From Humibacter sp049446075 (GTDB taxonomy: Bacteria > Actinomycetota > Actinomycetes > Actinomycetales > Microbacteriaceae), in contig NZ_JBMSEB010000001.1 in NCBI RefSeq assembly GCF_049446075.1, positions 2,170,001 through 2,234,000 of the forward strand: a stretch of 64,000 nt of DNA. The letters are read 5' to 3'. Made by a program: the position numbers and the translations under genes. A model generated the notes under the pieces. The model worked only from the letters and a program-made list of their open reading frames with translations. It was not told where the DNA came from and made no database searches. The first letter of the stretch is position 1. The number at the start of each line of letters is the position of its first letter. Positions 7,903 to 17,275 of this stretch are shown piece by piece.

Positions 7903-9669
7903 TCACGCCACGCGCAGCCTCCTGCGCGCCACTACGCCGCCGAGCACGAGGGCAAGACCCGCGACGCCCCACAGAAGGGCGATCACTCCCGCCTGAACGG
8001 CGAGGCCCACGTCGCCGGAGATAGCCGCGCGAAGCACGCCGAGCGCTGGCGAGGTCGGCAGCGCGGCGGCGATTCCGAGCATCGCAGGCGGCACGGAGGA
8101 TGCAACGCCCACGGCGAGCGCGACCACCGCGATCAGCAGACCGATGGCGCGGCCGGCCGCGCCCAGCGCAGCAGCGAGTCCCTGGTTGACGACGGCGAAG
8201 ACCGCCCCGAGCACGAGTGACGCGACGACATAACCGGCCCAGACCCCCGGCGCAAGGCCGAGGCCGATCAACACGACGGCCGAGAGCAGCGCCCCTTGAC
8301 CGGCACCGAGCGCAGCGGTGACACCGGCCGTCTGGAGGGACAAGCGCAACGACGACGCGTTGGTCAGCAGCCGCGACTCCGGAACGGGCTTGCGCACCAA
8401 GGTGAGAACGAGCGCGCCGAGCCACAGTGCGAGCACCGTGAAGAGCGGCGCAGCCTGAACGCCGGACGGTGCCGACCGCGGATCGATCACCACGGGCTGC
8501 GATGCCGCCTCGGACAGCACCTGAATGTCGGAGTCGGAGTACGACGGAATCTTCGGTACGGCCTGGGCCAACCCGGTAGCGAGCTGGTCGGCGCCCGTGC
8601 TCTCCTGCTCTGCACCGCCCACGAGACTGGATGCGCCGCCGGCCAGGGACGACGCGCCTGAGGATGCCTGCCCGATTCCGTCAACGAGCTGCGGCATCCC
8701 TGCTGCGAGTTGATCGGCACCGGTCGCCACCTGGTCGGCACCGGATGCCAGCTGAGCGGCCGCCGACGCGGCTCCCTGCAGCTTGGTGAGCGCCGCCGTG
8801 ACCTGATCGCAGAGCACGCCCGGGTGCTGGCAGATCTGCGTGACGACATCCGCCAGCGATGAGACGGCGTTGTCGAGCGCGCCGGAGAGGGCGTCGTTTC
8901 CCGAACTCACCTGGGCAGCACCCGCTGCGAGCTGCGCGGCCTGGCTCGGAAGGCTCGCCGAAGCCGAGGCGAGGGAATCGAGGCCGGACGCGAGCGAGTC
9001 GGCGCCCGACGAGACTTGCTGGGCTCCCGAAGACACGGAGTCCGCCCCGCTGGCCACCTGGTCGGCGCCCGTGGATGCCTGTGCGATCTGATCGTGCACC
9101 GAATTGAAGCCCTGGTACACGCCCTGCAGGTACTGGTCGATGATCTGCCGGTTCAGCTGGGCCGCCGCGTTCGCCGTGACCGCCTGCACGAGCGCCGGAT
9201 CCAGTAGGGCAGCCGCCGGGCTCGTCTCGACCTGCACGAGAGTCTGTACAGCGCTCTGCGCGGTGCCCGACAAGGTTCCGATCGACGTGGAGAACGACGA
9301 AGGGATGGTCAACACGGCCGCGTAGTGCCCGTCTGCCAGTCCGTCGGCCGCATCCTGATCGTTCGTCAGCACCCAGTCGAAGTTGGAGCCCACGCGGGTC
9401 GGCTGCGTCGGAGTACTCGTCGATGGCGCGGTTCCGGCGATGAGGCCTGCCGCGAACTGGCGGCCGAGTGGACTGGTGGTGCCGTTGATGGTGATGGGCA
9501 CGTCGTCGTTGACGATCGCAGCGCTGACTCTGTCGAGGTGCAGCGCGGGCGTCGCGAGCCCCCACATGAGCAGCAGTCCCATTACGAGAGGCAGCACGAC
9601 CACCGCAACGAGCAAGGCGATGCCTGGCCGTTCGGAACCCGACCTCGCAGACAACGGATTCGAGGTCAT
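7903..9669 (-). CDS. YhgE/Pip-type membrane protein
   Basis: A 588-residue protein of the YhgE/Pip architecture: one N-terminal transmembrane helix (about 17-39), a large extracytoplasmic region, then five to six C-terminal helices (about 405-585). The extracytoplasmic part contains a long quasi-heptad array with recurring SGADQVASGAD/SGAxxLAxG motifs (about 215-385), a coiled-coil 'SGA' repeat characteristic of these proteins. Related proteins include the phage-infection protein Pip and ESX/T7SS-linked factors. It starts 1 bp after the stop of the MMPL gene, implying translational coupling. A role in envelope export together with the MMPL protein is inferred from this context. Confidence 0.85.
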   Translation of the reverse strand: MTSNPLSARSGSERPGIALLVAVVVLPLVMGLLLMWGLATPALHLDRVSAAIVNDDVPITINGTTSPLGRQFAAGLIAGTAPSTSTPTQPTRVGSNFDWVLTNDQDAADGLADGHYAAVLTIPSSFSTSIGTLSGTAQSAVQTLVQVETSPAAALLDPALVQAVTANAAAQLNRQIIDQYLQGVYQGFNSVHDQIAQASTGADQVASGADSVSSGAQQVSSGADSLASGLDSLASASASLPSQAAQLAAGAAQVSSGNDALSGALDNAVSSLADVVTQICQHPGVLCDQVTAALTKLQGAASAAAQLASGADQVATGADQLAAGMPQLVDGIGQASSGASSLAGGASSLVGGAEQESTGADQLATGLAQAVPKIPSYSDSDIQVLSEAASQPVVIDPRSAPSGVQAAPLFTVLALWLGALVLTLVRKPVPESRLLTNASSLRLSLQTAGVTAALGAGQGALLSAVVLIGLGLAPGVWAGYVVASLVLGAVFAVVNQGLAAALGAAGRAIGLLIAVVALAVGVASSVPPAMLGIAAALPTSPALGVLRAAISGDVGLAVQAGVIALLWGVAGLALVLGGVVARRRLRVA

Positions 9670-9670
9670 G

Positions 9671-12631
9671 TCACTCAACTCCCGCCGCGATTGGTTCGAT
9701 GGCCGGGGCGAGCACCTGGCCGCCGACTGCCACCTCGTATGTTTCGGCCGGTCCGACGATGTCCCACACATCCGCGTCCGGCGCGCAGGAGGCGACCAAC
9801 GTGACGGTACGGCCGCGGACATCCGTGCCGCTACCAAGGCCGCCCGCAGCCTCGCGTCCGGCCGTGAGTTCGTCCGCGACCGCCGCACGCTCGTGCGCAT
9901 CGCCCAGGGTGTCGAGGTCGCACAGGCCGATCACTTCGACACCGGAAGCGAGCGCCCTGCGCACATCGCGCGCCGGCGAGTCCGACCCGCCCGTGCGAAT
10001 CAGGCAGGACAGCCTGCGAACCGCCGCCGTTCGCGTCGGCAGCACCAGCCCCGCGACCTTGAGCGTGCCGGATGCCAGGGGGTAGCGCCCGCAGACGGCC
10101 GCGACGAACGCGGCGCTCGCCTCTCGGTCGCTCGAGCGCACGAGCAGCACTCCGCCTCGAGGCACCAGCACGTCCACTCCTTCGACGAGATCCAGACCGC
10201 CCCGGGTGAGCGTCACCCCCTCTGCCGCGATCGCCATGGGCTCCCCCTCTGGCCAGCCTGCGAGTGAGAGCTCGAGCGCGATCCCCTCGCCTTCCGCGTC
10301 GAAGCGCGGCAGCACGCGCTCCACGCCGCGCGGCATCCACCACGCGTGCCTGCCGAACAGTGTGAGCACGGCGGGAATGAGCGTCATGCGCACGATGAAC
10401 GCGTCGATGGCCACGCCGACGGCGAGCCCGAGAGCGATCGGCTGGATGGATGCGTCGCCCTCCGGCACGAAGGCCGCGAACACCGCGAACATGATGATCG
10501 CCGCGGCCGTGACCACGCGCGCCGAGCCGAGGAAACCCTCTCGGATCGCCTGGTGCGCATCGCCGTGGTGCACGTAGTCCTCGCGCATGCGGCTCACGAG
10601 GAAGACCTCGTAGTCCATGGCCAGGCCGAACAGGACTCCCATCAGGATGATGGGCATGAAGCTGATGACGGAGCCGAGGGATGCCACGCCGAGCGGCCCT
10701 GCGAGCATTCCGTTCTCGAAGACAAGGCTCGTGACCCCGAACGCCGCGCCGATGGAGAGGAGGTACCCGAGCGCCGCCGTGACGGGCACGACGACGGAGC
10801 GGAACACCATGGCCAGCAGCACGAGCGACAGCCCGACGACGAGGATTCCGAACGGCAGCAGGGCTTGCGCCAATCGCGCAGACACGTCGATGCCGGCCGC
10901 CGTGTAGCCGGTGACGGAGAGGTCGACCCCATACTCCTTCTGAAACTCGTCGTGCATGCCCCGAAGGCGGGCCACCAGGTTCTGGGTGGCTTCGGAATCC
11001 GGGGAACCGTTCGGAATGACCTGCACGATTCCGGTGTCTCCGGCCTGGTTCGGCGTCGACAGCGGAACGGCGACGACGCCCGGCACCTTCGCGATGCTCG
11101 CGCCGAGGTCGTTCATGAGGCCGACCGGATCCTTGCTCTGGATGATCGACCCCGTCACGATGAGCGGTCCGTTGTAGCCGGGCCCGAAATGCTCGGCGAC
11201 GAGATCGTAGGTGACCCGCCCTGGCTCGCCGGCGGGCAGCGAGCCCGCGTCGGGAAGCGCCAGCCGTAGGTGCGCGGCCGGCACGCTGAGCGCTCCGAGC
11301 GCCGCGATGACGAGCACGACGGTCACGATCGGCCACTTGGTGGCGGCCCGCACCCAGCCGAAGAAGAAGCCGCGGTGATGGGGTGGAGCGGTCTGGTCTG
11401 GCGGCGGCGCGTCAGGCGGTGATGGATTCGGCTCGGGTGCTGCCTTGTCCGTATCGGATGGGGCGGCATCGTGGGGCGGCGCGTCCTCGTCGCTCGCGAC
11501 GCCGACCGCTTGGTGTAGCGAGGCATCCGTCTCGACGGCACTCTCCTCCACGGCGGGGTGCTCGGCGCTCTTCGTCACGGCCGGGCGCACGGCACCTGGC
11601 CGGTACTTGCGCCGCACGATCCGCCAGCCGACGAAACCGAGCAGAGCCGGCGTCAGCGTCATCGACACGAGCACAGCCAGAGCGACCGCGCCGGCCGAGG
11701 CGACCCCCATGGTGGTCAGGAACGGTATGCCTGCGACGCTCAGGCCCAGCAGCGCGATCATCACGGTGACGGCGGCGAACACGACGGCCGAGCCGGCCGT
11801 GGCGATGGCGCGCGCCGCAGACTCCTCAGGGTCGATGCCGCTGCGCACCTGATCCTGATGTCGGGAGGTGATGAACAGGGCGTAGTCGATCCCCACCGCT
11901 AGTCCGAGCATGAGCGCGAGCAGCGGCGTCGTCGACGTGATCGTCGTCACCGACGTCATCGCCAGGATGATCGAGAGCGCGACTCCCACCCCGAGCAGGG
12001 CGGTGACGAGGGGCATCGCGGCAGCGAGCAGCGACACGAACGTGAAGGCGAGAACGACGAAAGCGACGGCGATTCCGAGCAGCTCCGTCACGCTGATACC
12101 AGCAGGGCTCTGCGCGAAGAGCTGTCCGCCCATCGATGTCTGAGAGCCCTTGGGCAACTGATTCTGCAGGTGGTGCGCCTCCGCCTGGAGGGCATCGGCT
12201 GTGGAGGGCAGCACCGCGCTCTGCGCGACGGCCAACTGCACGGGCACGATGACGGCGGAGGCATCCGAGCTGATGTTGGCGCTCGATGACGACGAGTACG
12301 GGGAGGTGGCAGAGGTGACCTGAGGGAGGCGCGAGAGCCGGGTCACGCTCTGCTCGACCGCCGACTGGAACGCGGGATCGCGCACGGTGTCACCCTTCGG
12401 TGCCGCGGCGATGAGCTGCGCAGACGCGCCGCTCACCTGAGGGAACGTACGCGCGAGCGCGTCGAGCGCCTGCTGCGATTCGGTGCCCGGGATGGCGTAC
12501 GTGTTCTGCGTGCCGGTTCCCAGCAGCGCGGCGCCGGCGATGGCCAGTGCGATCAGCACCAGCCAGACCGACAGCACGAGCGCCCGGGCGCGAAACGCCC
12601 ACCGTCCGACGCCGTAGAGAAAGGACGACAT
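9671..12631 (-). CDS. MMPL family transporter with degenerate ABC-ATPase-like C-terminal domain
   Basis: RND-superfamily exporter of the MMPL (mycobacterial membrane protein large) type, 986 residues. It has two repeats of one helix, an extracytoplasmic domain and five helices (helix 1 about 16-38; helices 7-12 about 430-750), separated by a Pro/Asp-rich cytoplasmic insert (about 345-415). Conserved MMPL stretches include GLAVGIDYALFITSRH and GVLFGLAMDYEVFLVSRMRED, each with the Asp-Tyr pair used for proton coupling. After the last helix, about 215 residues resemble an ABC ATPase (VTLTRGGLDLVEGVDVLVPRGG, then SGTLKVAG), but the Walker A P-loop reads RSSDREASAAFV and no LSGGQ or Walker B is visible. 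The domain is therefore probably a non-hydrolysing relic or binding module. It is coupled to the YhgE/Pip gene. Confidence 0.93.
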   Translation of the reverse strand: MSSFLYGVGRWAFRARALVLSVWLVLIALAIAGAALLGTGTQNTYAIPGTESQQALDALARTFPQVSGASAQLIAAAPKGDTVRDPAFQSAVEQSVTRLSRLPQVTSATSPYSSSSSANISSDASAVIVPVQLAVAQSAVLPSTADALQAEAHHLQNQLPKGSQTSMGGQLFAQSPAGISVTELLGIAVAFVVLAFTFVSLLAAAMPLVTALLGVGVALSIILAMTSVTTITSTTPLLALMLGLAVGIDYALFITSRHQDQVRSGIDPEESAARAIATAGSAVVFAAVTVMIALLGLSVAGIPFLTTMGVASAGAVALAVLVSMTLTPALLGFVGWRIVRRKYRPGAVRPAVTKSAEHPAVEESAVETDASLHQAVGVASDEDAPPHDAAPSDTDKAAPEPNPSPPDAPPPDQTAPPHHRGFFFGWVRAATKWPIVTVVLVIAALGALSVPAAHLRLALPDAGSLPAGEPGRVTYDLVAEHFGPGYNGPLIVTGSIIQSKDPVGLMNDLGASIAKVPGVVAVPLSTPNQAGDTGIVQVIPNGSPDSEATQNLVARLRGMHDEFQKEYGVDLSVTGYTAAGIDVSARLAQALLPFGILVVGLSLVLLAMVFRSVVVPVTAALGYLLSIGAAFGVTSLVFENGMLAGPLGVASLGSVISFMPIILMGVLFGLAMDYEVFLVSRMREDYVHHGDAHQAIREGFLGSARVVTAAAIIMFAVFAAFVPEGDASIQPIALGLAVGVAIDAFIVRMTLIPAVLTLFGRHAWWMPRGVERVLPRFDAEGEGIALELSLAGWPEGEPMAIAAEGVTLTRGGLDLVEGVDVLVPRGGVLLVRSSDREASAAFVAAVCGRYPLASGTLKVAGLVLPTRTAAVRRLSCLIRTGGSDSPARDVRRALASGVEVIGLCDLDTLGDAHERAAVADELTAGREAAGGLGSGTDVRGRTVTLVASCAPDADVWDIVGPAETYEVAVGGQVLAPAIEPIAAGVE

Positions 12632-12755
12632 GTTTCGCCCCCTGCCAGCGACAGCGGGCCTGCGATACGGGGCCGACGGCCCGGGCCGGAGGCCCTTCGG
12701 CGCACCTTAGTCCGTTATGGCGCCCGCCGCTGGCCCCCGAATAGGCGGCCCGGTG

Positions 12756-14018
12756 TCACAGCAACCCGCGACTCGGGTACCTCGTGGTGGCGGTCGCGGC
12801 GTTCGCGAGCGACTCGGTTCCGGCATCCAGATAGCCGAACGTGGTCACGTGGTTGCTGAACTTCTTCGCCAGTTCACTCATGTCGGTGACGCGGGCGTAC
12901 GCGGCCGAGGTGGGGTCGTTGTTCCAGTTCGAATGCTTGATGGGCTCGTGGTTCGTGACGGGCAGCTTTCCGCCAGAGCCCTCGACGTGCAGGATCGTGG
13001 CGCCGAACGACGGCGCTCGCGGATCCCTGCGCGTCAGTCGTCCCCACTGCGCCTGCGTATCGCCGGACGCCTCACCCGCATACACGTGCTCCGTGTGCAG
13101 GGAGCGGGCATTCCTGATGTTCTCCTCGATGCCGGCCGAACCGAGCATCACGAAGGCGAAGACGCCAAGGGGAGCGGATGCCAGCGCGTTCGCCGCCGTC
13201 GTGGTGCCGTATGAGTGCGCGATGACGCTGAGGTCGACGCCGATCGCGCCATCACGGCTCGCGGTGAAACCCCGCAGCGCCGCCACCAGTCGCGGAGCGC
13301 CCCTAGCGGCATACCCTCCCAGGGCGGCGTCGATGCCCGGAGGCGGCGTGACGTATCCGATCCAGGCCACCACCGACCGGCTCGCCGGCGCGCCGGCCTT
13401 GCCCTGTTCGTCGTACACGTTCTGGGCGGCCTGTGCCCACAGCTGCATGTCGTCCGAATACGTGCCCATGCCAGGCACATCGAACGTCATCTGCATGGCC
13501 GTGTCTGGGTTGCCGACCGCGACGGCGGCCAGCGGCCTAGGCGCGGGCGTGAGTTCGACGAGGTAGCGACGTGCGGAGAGGCCGCTGCGCAGCGACGCCT
13601 TGACGGCCTTGAGCGCGCGCAACCGGAACTGCGCAGTGGCATCCTGCGGCTTGGCGGCGACGCGTTTCACGGTGGATGCCATCGCGCGCTTCAGGTAGAT
13701 GCGGTTCGCGCGGTCGCGGTCGGTGTAGTCGACGCCCTCGAGATTGCCGATCAGCTGCGGCGCGTTCCGTAGTGCCGCGTCGCGCTCTTTCTGCGTGGCG
13801 TGATTCCACAGGTCGTCCACGTAGCGGCTGTCGGAGTTCGCGAGGTCGACCGCGGTCGACGGATGCTTGAGCAGATACGCCTCCGCCTGTTTCGGCGGCA
13901 TGCTCCACAGCTTCTGCAGCCCGTCGTCCACCAGCTGCTTGCCGGCCGGAGGCGCCATCAAGATGCCAGCGACCGCGACGGCGGCCATGACAACGAGACC
14001 GATCGCGCGGCCGATCAT
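12756..14018 (-). CDS. Alpha/beta hydrolase of the DUF1023 family
   Basis: A 420-residue protein with an N-terminal hydrophobic helix (about 4-22, signal or anchor), a helical mid-section rich in Ala/Arg/Lys (about 35-150), and a C-terminal alpha/beta hydrolase fold of the DUF1023 type. The nucleophile elbow is AHSYGTT (about residue 268), preceded by VVAWIGYVTPPPGID, a family signature. A late His in the segment VEGSGGKLPVTNHEPIKHSN probably completes the triad. The substrate is unknown; actinobacterial relatives are commonly secreted or membrane-attached. It is transcribed alone on the minus strand, downstream of the TetR gene with a 119-bp gap. Confidence 0.85.
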   Translation of the reverse strand: MIGRAIGLVVMAAVAVAGILMAPPAGKQLVDDGLQKLWSMPPKQAEAYLLKHPSTAVDLANSDSRYVDDLWNHATQKERDAALRNAPQLIGNLEGVDYTDRDRANRIYLKRAMASTVKRVAAKPQDATAQFRLRALKAVKASLRSGLSARRYLVELTPAPRPLAAVAVGNPDTAMQMTFDVPGMGTYSDDMQLWAQAAQNVYDEQGKAGAPASRSVVAWIGYVTPPPGIDAALGGYAARGAPRLVAALRGFTASRDGAIGVDLSVIAHSYGTTTAANALASAPLGVFAFVMLGSAGIEENIRNARSLHTEHVYAGEASGDTQAQWGRLTRRDPRAPSFGATILHVEGSGGKLPVTNHEPIKHSNWNNDPTSAAYARVTDMSELAKKFSNHVTTFGYLDAGTESLANAATATTRYPSRGLL

Positions 14019-14137
14019 GTGCCGAGTCTAGATCCGGACAAAAAACCTTACAGTGTCAGATTTCTGCTGTACCATCGTCTCCACGAGAACGAAGGGGTGC
14101 CCGGATGAGCCTTGCCGACCATCCGCACCACCCCGCG

Positions 14138-14794
14138 CTACTCGGCGCCCGGTTCCGATCCACACTGCGCAGCCCCACCCGCCGTGCCAGGCAGGATGCG
14201 CTCGAGCAGCTTGAGCGATCGGCCGACGTCGACCGCGTCTGGTTCGAGCAGCCACTGCACCTGCAGGCCGTCGGAGGCGGCGATGACGAGCGCAGCGGCA
14301 TCCGTCGCGTCGATGTCGGGTGCGATGCGGCCCTCCGCCTGTCCCCTTCGGATCAGTTCGCCGAGCACGCCGCGAAGCTTGTCGAAGCGCTCGCGAATGA
14401 AGGCCTCGGAGACCGGATGCCCGTGCTGCACCGCGTCGGTCGAGAGCGTCGCGTACAGGCGAACCAGCCCGGGTATCGAGCGGTTGCGATCGGCGCTCGC
14501 CGCAATCGCCTCTACGGCGCCGACCAACCCGCCGTCCCCAGGCGCCTGGTCTACGGTGCTCTCCTCATGCGCGCGGTAGACCTCGACCAGCAACTCGTCG
14601 CGGGATGCGAAGTAGTGCCGCAGCGTCGCATGCGAAACCCCGATCTCCTCGCCGAGGGTGCGCAGCGACGTGCCGTCAACACCGTGGTCGGCGAACGAGG
14701 CGATCGCACTCTCGATGATCTGCATGCGGCGAGCAACACCCTTGGGGTACGGGCGCCGCTCACGGGCATCCTTCGGCCCGCGGTCGTCGCTCAT
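14138..14794 (-). CDS. TetR family transcriptional regulator
   Basis: DNA-binding repressor of 218 residues starting at ATG 14794; the longer open frame upstream overlaps the glycosidase promoter. The N-terminal TetR helix-turn-helix (about residues 18-65) contains ARRMQIIESAIASFADHGVDG and the recognition helix SHATLRHYFASRDELL. The C-terminal helical half is a ligand and dimerisation domain. It diverges from the GH3 glycosidase gene, so regulation of that sugar module is the simplest inference. No clear palindrome is visible in the 80-bp intergenic region to prove it. Confidence 0.92.
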   Translation of the reverse strand: MSDDRGPKDARERRPYPKGVARRMQIIESAIASFADHGVDGTSLRTLGEEIGVSHATLRHYFASRDELLVEVYRAHEESTVDQAPGDGGLVGAVEAIAASADRNRSIPGLVRLYATLSTDAVQHGHPVSEAFIRERFDKLRGVLGELIRRGQAEGRIAPDIDATDAAALVIAASDGLQVQWLLEPDAVDVGRSLKLLERILPGTAGGAAQCGSEPGAE

Positions 14795-14874
14795 CCTGAC
14801 ATCGTAGGCCGCGGCATCCCGGCCGCCCGCCGTCTCCAGCCCGCTTGACTTCCAGCCACCACGAAAGGACTCGC

Positions 14875-17121
14875 GTGACCGACAACACCGCGCCATCGCA
14901 GCGCATCGACGGGCTCCTCGCCCGCATGACGACCAAGGAGAAGGTCGGACAGCTGATCCAGTACTTCTACTTCGTGCTCCCTGCGGGAGCCGGGGAGAAC
15001 GTCGACCCGTTCATCTCTCGCCAGCCCCAGGCCGTCGAGGCAGCGCTCGCCGACGGCGCCGTCGGCTCGCTGCTGTTCGTCACCGATCCCGAGCAGACCA
15101 ACCGACTGCAGAGGCTCGCGATCGAGGGCAATGCGCAGGGCATCCCCGTGCTCTTCGGGTTCGACGTGATCCACGGCCTGCGAACCATCTTCCCCGTCCC
15201 GATCGCGCTCGCGGCCACCTGGGATGCCGACACGATCGAACGTGCGCAGGCCGTTGCGGCGAAGGAGGCGCGCGCCGTGGGCATCCACTGGGCGTTCGCG
15301 CCCATGGTCGACATCGCACGCGACCCGCGGTGGGGACGCATCATCGAGGGCGCAGGCGAAGACCCGGTGCTCGGCTCCATGGTCGCCGCGGCGCAGGTGC
15401 GCGGGTTCCAGGGCGACGAGCTCGGCGCGCCCGAGCACATCGTCGCCGGCCCCAAGCACTTCGCCGGCTACGGCGCCGCGATCGGTGGACGCGACTACGA
15501 CGAGGTCGACCTCTCCGACCAAGAGTTCTGGAACACCTATCTCCCGCCCTTCAAGGCCGCCATCGATGCAGGCGCCGGCAACATCATGTCGGCGTACATG
15601 GACCTCAACGGGGTTCCCGCCTCTGGCAACCACTGGCTGCTGACCGAGGTGCTGCGCGACGCACTCGGTTTCGAAGGATTCGTCGTCACCGACGCCAACG
15701 CCGCCAAAGACCTGCAGACGCATCACTTCGCCGCCGACCAGACGGATGCCGCCGTGCGCGCGCTGGGCGCGGGCGTCGACATGGAGATGGGCATCTTCCA
15801 GCCGGCGTTCGAACACCTCGTCGCAGCGGTCGACGACGGCCTCGTCGACGTGGAACGCATCGACCAGGCGGTGCGGCGCATCCTCGCGGTGAAGGAACGG
15901 CTCGGCCTGTTCGAGCAGCCGTACGTCGACGTGGCGGATGCCCGTCGCGTGCTCGCCGATCCGGCTCACCGTGACGAAGCCCAGCGTGCGGCCGAGCGCT
16001 CGGCGGTGCTGCTGCGCAACGAGGGAGGCATCCTCCCCCTGAACGCGGATGCCGTGAACAGCGTCGCCGTGATCGGCCCACTTGCCGCATCCAGGCGCGA
16101 CACCATCGGCCCGTGGGTGTTCGACTTCGATCTCGATGAGACCGTGACGATTGTGGACGGCATCCGCGACCGGCTGGCGGGCACGGCATCCGTGACGTTC
16201 GAGCAGGGCGTCGCCGAGCCGAAGCGCGTGTTCCCCTCGATGTTCGAGATGTTCGGCGATGGCAGCCCATCGGCGCCCGCAGATTTCGATGCGGACGCCG
16301 CGTTCGAACGCGCCGTGCGAGCCGCCACGGATGCCGACGTGGCCGTCGTCGTGCTCGGCGAGCAGCAGGACATGATCGGTGAGAACGCGTCGCGCTCCGA
16401 CCTCTCGCTGCCAGGCGAGCAGCAGCGCCTGCTGGAGGCCGTTGTTGCAACGGGCACGCCCGTGGTGCTCGTGCTGATGAACGGGCGTCCGCTCGACGTG
16501 CGGTGGGCGGCCGAGCACGTGCCGGGCATCCTCGACGTGTGGTACCCAGGTACACGCGGCGGCTCGGCGGTGGCGCGTCTGCTCTTCGGCGACGTATCGC
16601 CGGCGGGCAAGCTGCCCTTCACCTGGCCACGCTCGGTCGGGCAGGTGCCGATCCACCATGCGGTCACGCGTTCGCACGCCCCGCAAGACCAGGGCAAGCG
16701 CTACTGGGATGAGGAGAGCACGCCGCTGTTCCCGTTCGGCCATGGACTCTCGTACACATCGTTCAGGTACGGCGACGTGCGGGTGAGCTCCGAACGAGTT
16801 GCGCTCGACGGCACCGTGACAGTCTCGGTCGACGTGACCAACGACGGCGAGCGCGACGGAGCCGAGGTGGTGCAGCTGTATCTGCACCAGCGCTCGGGCA
16901 CATCGTCTCGTCCGCTGCGTCAGCTCGCAACGTTCCAGCGGGTGGAGATCAGGGCGAGTGCCACCGAGACCGTCGCCTTCGAGGTGGGGCCTGAGCAGCG
17001 CCGCTACTGGAGCGCGGCGACCCGCGACTGGACGCTTGATGCCACCGACTTCGACGTCTGGGTCGGCGGTGACGCGAACGCCGAGGCGCACGCCGAGTTC
17101 ACCGCGACAACGGATGCCTGA
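14875..17121 (+). CDS. Glycoside hydrolase family 3 (beta-glucosidase/xylosidase type)
   Basis: A 748-residue retaining beta-glycosidase. The start is GTG 14875, preceded by GAAAGGA at optimal spacing; an upstream TTG (14845) lacks a ribosome site. The N-terminal TIM barrel contains KHFAGYG and the nucleophile region GFVVTDANAA (Asp near residue 273). The alpha/beta sandwich domain follows (about 370-570, VAVVVLGEQQDMIGENASRSD), then a fibronectin III-like C-terminal domain (about 650-740, LPFGHGLSYTSF before it). There is no signal peptide, so it probably acts on imported di- or oligosaccharides. It heads a same-strand run with an isomerase and an MFS transporter. The exact sugar cannot be read from sequence. 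Confidence 0.95.
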   Translation: MTDNTAPSQRIDGLLARMTTKEKVGQLIQYFYFVLPAGAGENVDPFISRQPQAVEAALADGAVGSLLFVTDPEQTNRLQRLAIEGNAQGIPVLFGFDVIHGLRTIFPVPIALAATWDADTIERAQAVAAKEARAVGIHWAFAPMVDIARDPRWGRIIEGAGEDPVLGSMVAAAQVRGFQGDELGAPEHIVAGPKHFAGYGAAIGGRDYDEVDLSDQEFWNTYLPPFKAAIDAGAGNIMSAYMDLNGVPASGNHWLLTEVLRDALGFEGFVVTDANAAKDLQTHHFAADQTDAAVRALGAGVDMEMGIFQPAFEHLVAAVDDGLVDVERIDQAVRRILAVKERLGLFEQPYVDVADARRVLADPAHRDEAQRAAERSAVLLRNEGGILPLNADAVNSVAVIGPLAASRRDTIGPWVFDFDLDETVTIVDGIRDRLAGTASVTFEQGVAEPKRVFPSMFEMFGDGSPSAPADFDADAAFERAVRAATDADVAVVVLGEQQDMIGENASRSDLSLPGEQQRLLEAVVATGTPVVLVLMNGRPLDVRWAAEHVPGILDVWYPGTRGGSAVARLLFGDVSPAGKLPFTWPRSVGQVPIHHAVTRSHAPQDQGKRYWDEESTPLFPFGHGLSYTSFRYGDVRVSSERVALDGTVTVSVDVTNDGERDGAEVVQLYLHQRSGTSSRPLRQLATFQRVEIRASATETVAFEVGPEQRRYWSAATRDWTLDATDFDVWVGGDANAEAHAEFTATTDA

Positions 17122-17165
17122 CCCCGCAAACCGCCGCAACCTGCCAGGCTGAAGACCCGGGCTGC

Positions 17166-17237
17166 GACCAGTACGGGCCTTGCCAGCGGTACCGGCTTTG
17201 CGAGCGGTTCCGGCCTTTAGAGCAGGACCGGCCTTCC
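17166..17237. repeat. Minisatellite, about 18 bp x 4
   Basis: Four diverged copies of an 18-bp unit (form CAGCGGTACCGGCTTTGC) fill most of the 154-bp gap between the glycosidase and isomerase genes and stop about 25 bp before the isomerase ribosome site. Confidence 0.7.
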
Positions 17238-17275
17238 GACGACATTTCCGCAGACTTCCAGAAAAGGAGCACAAC

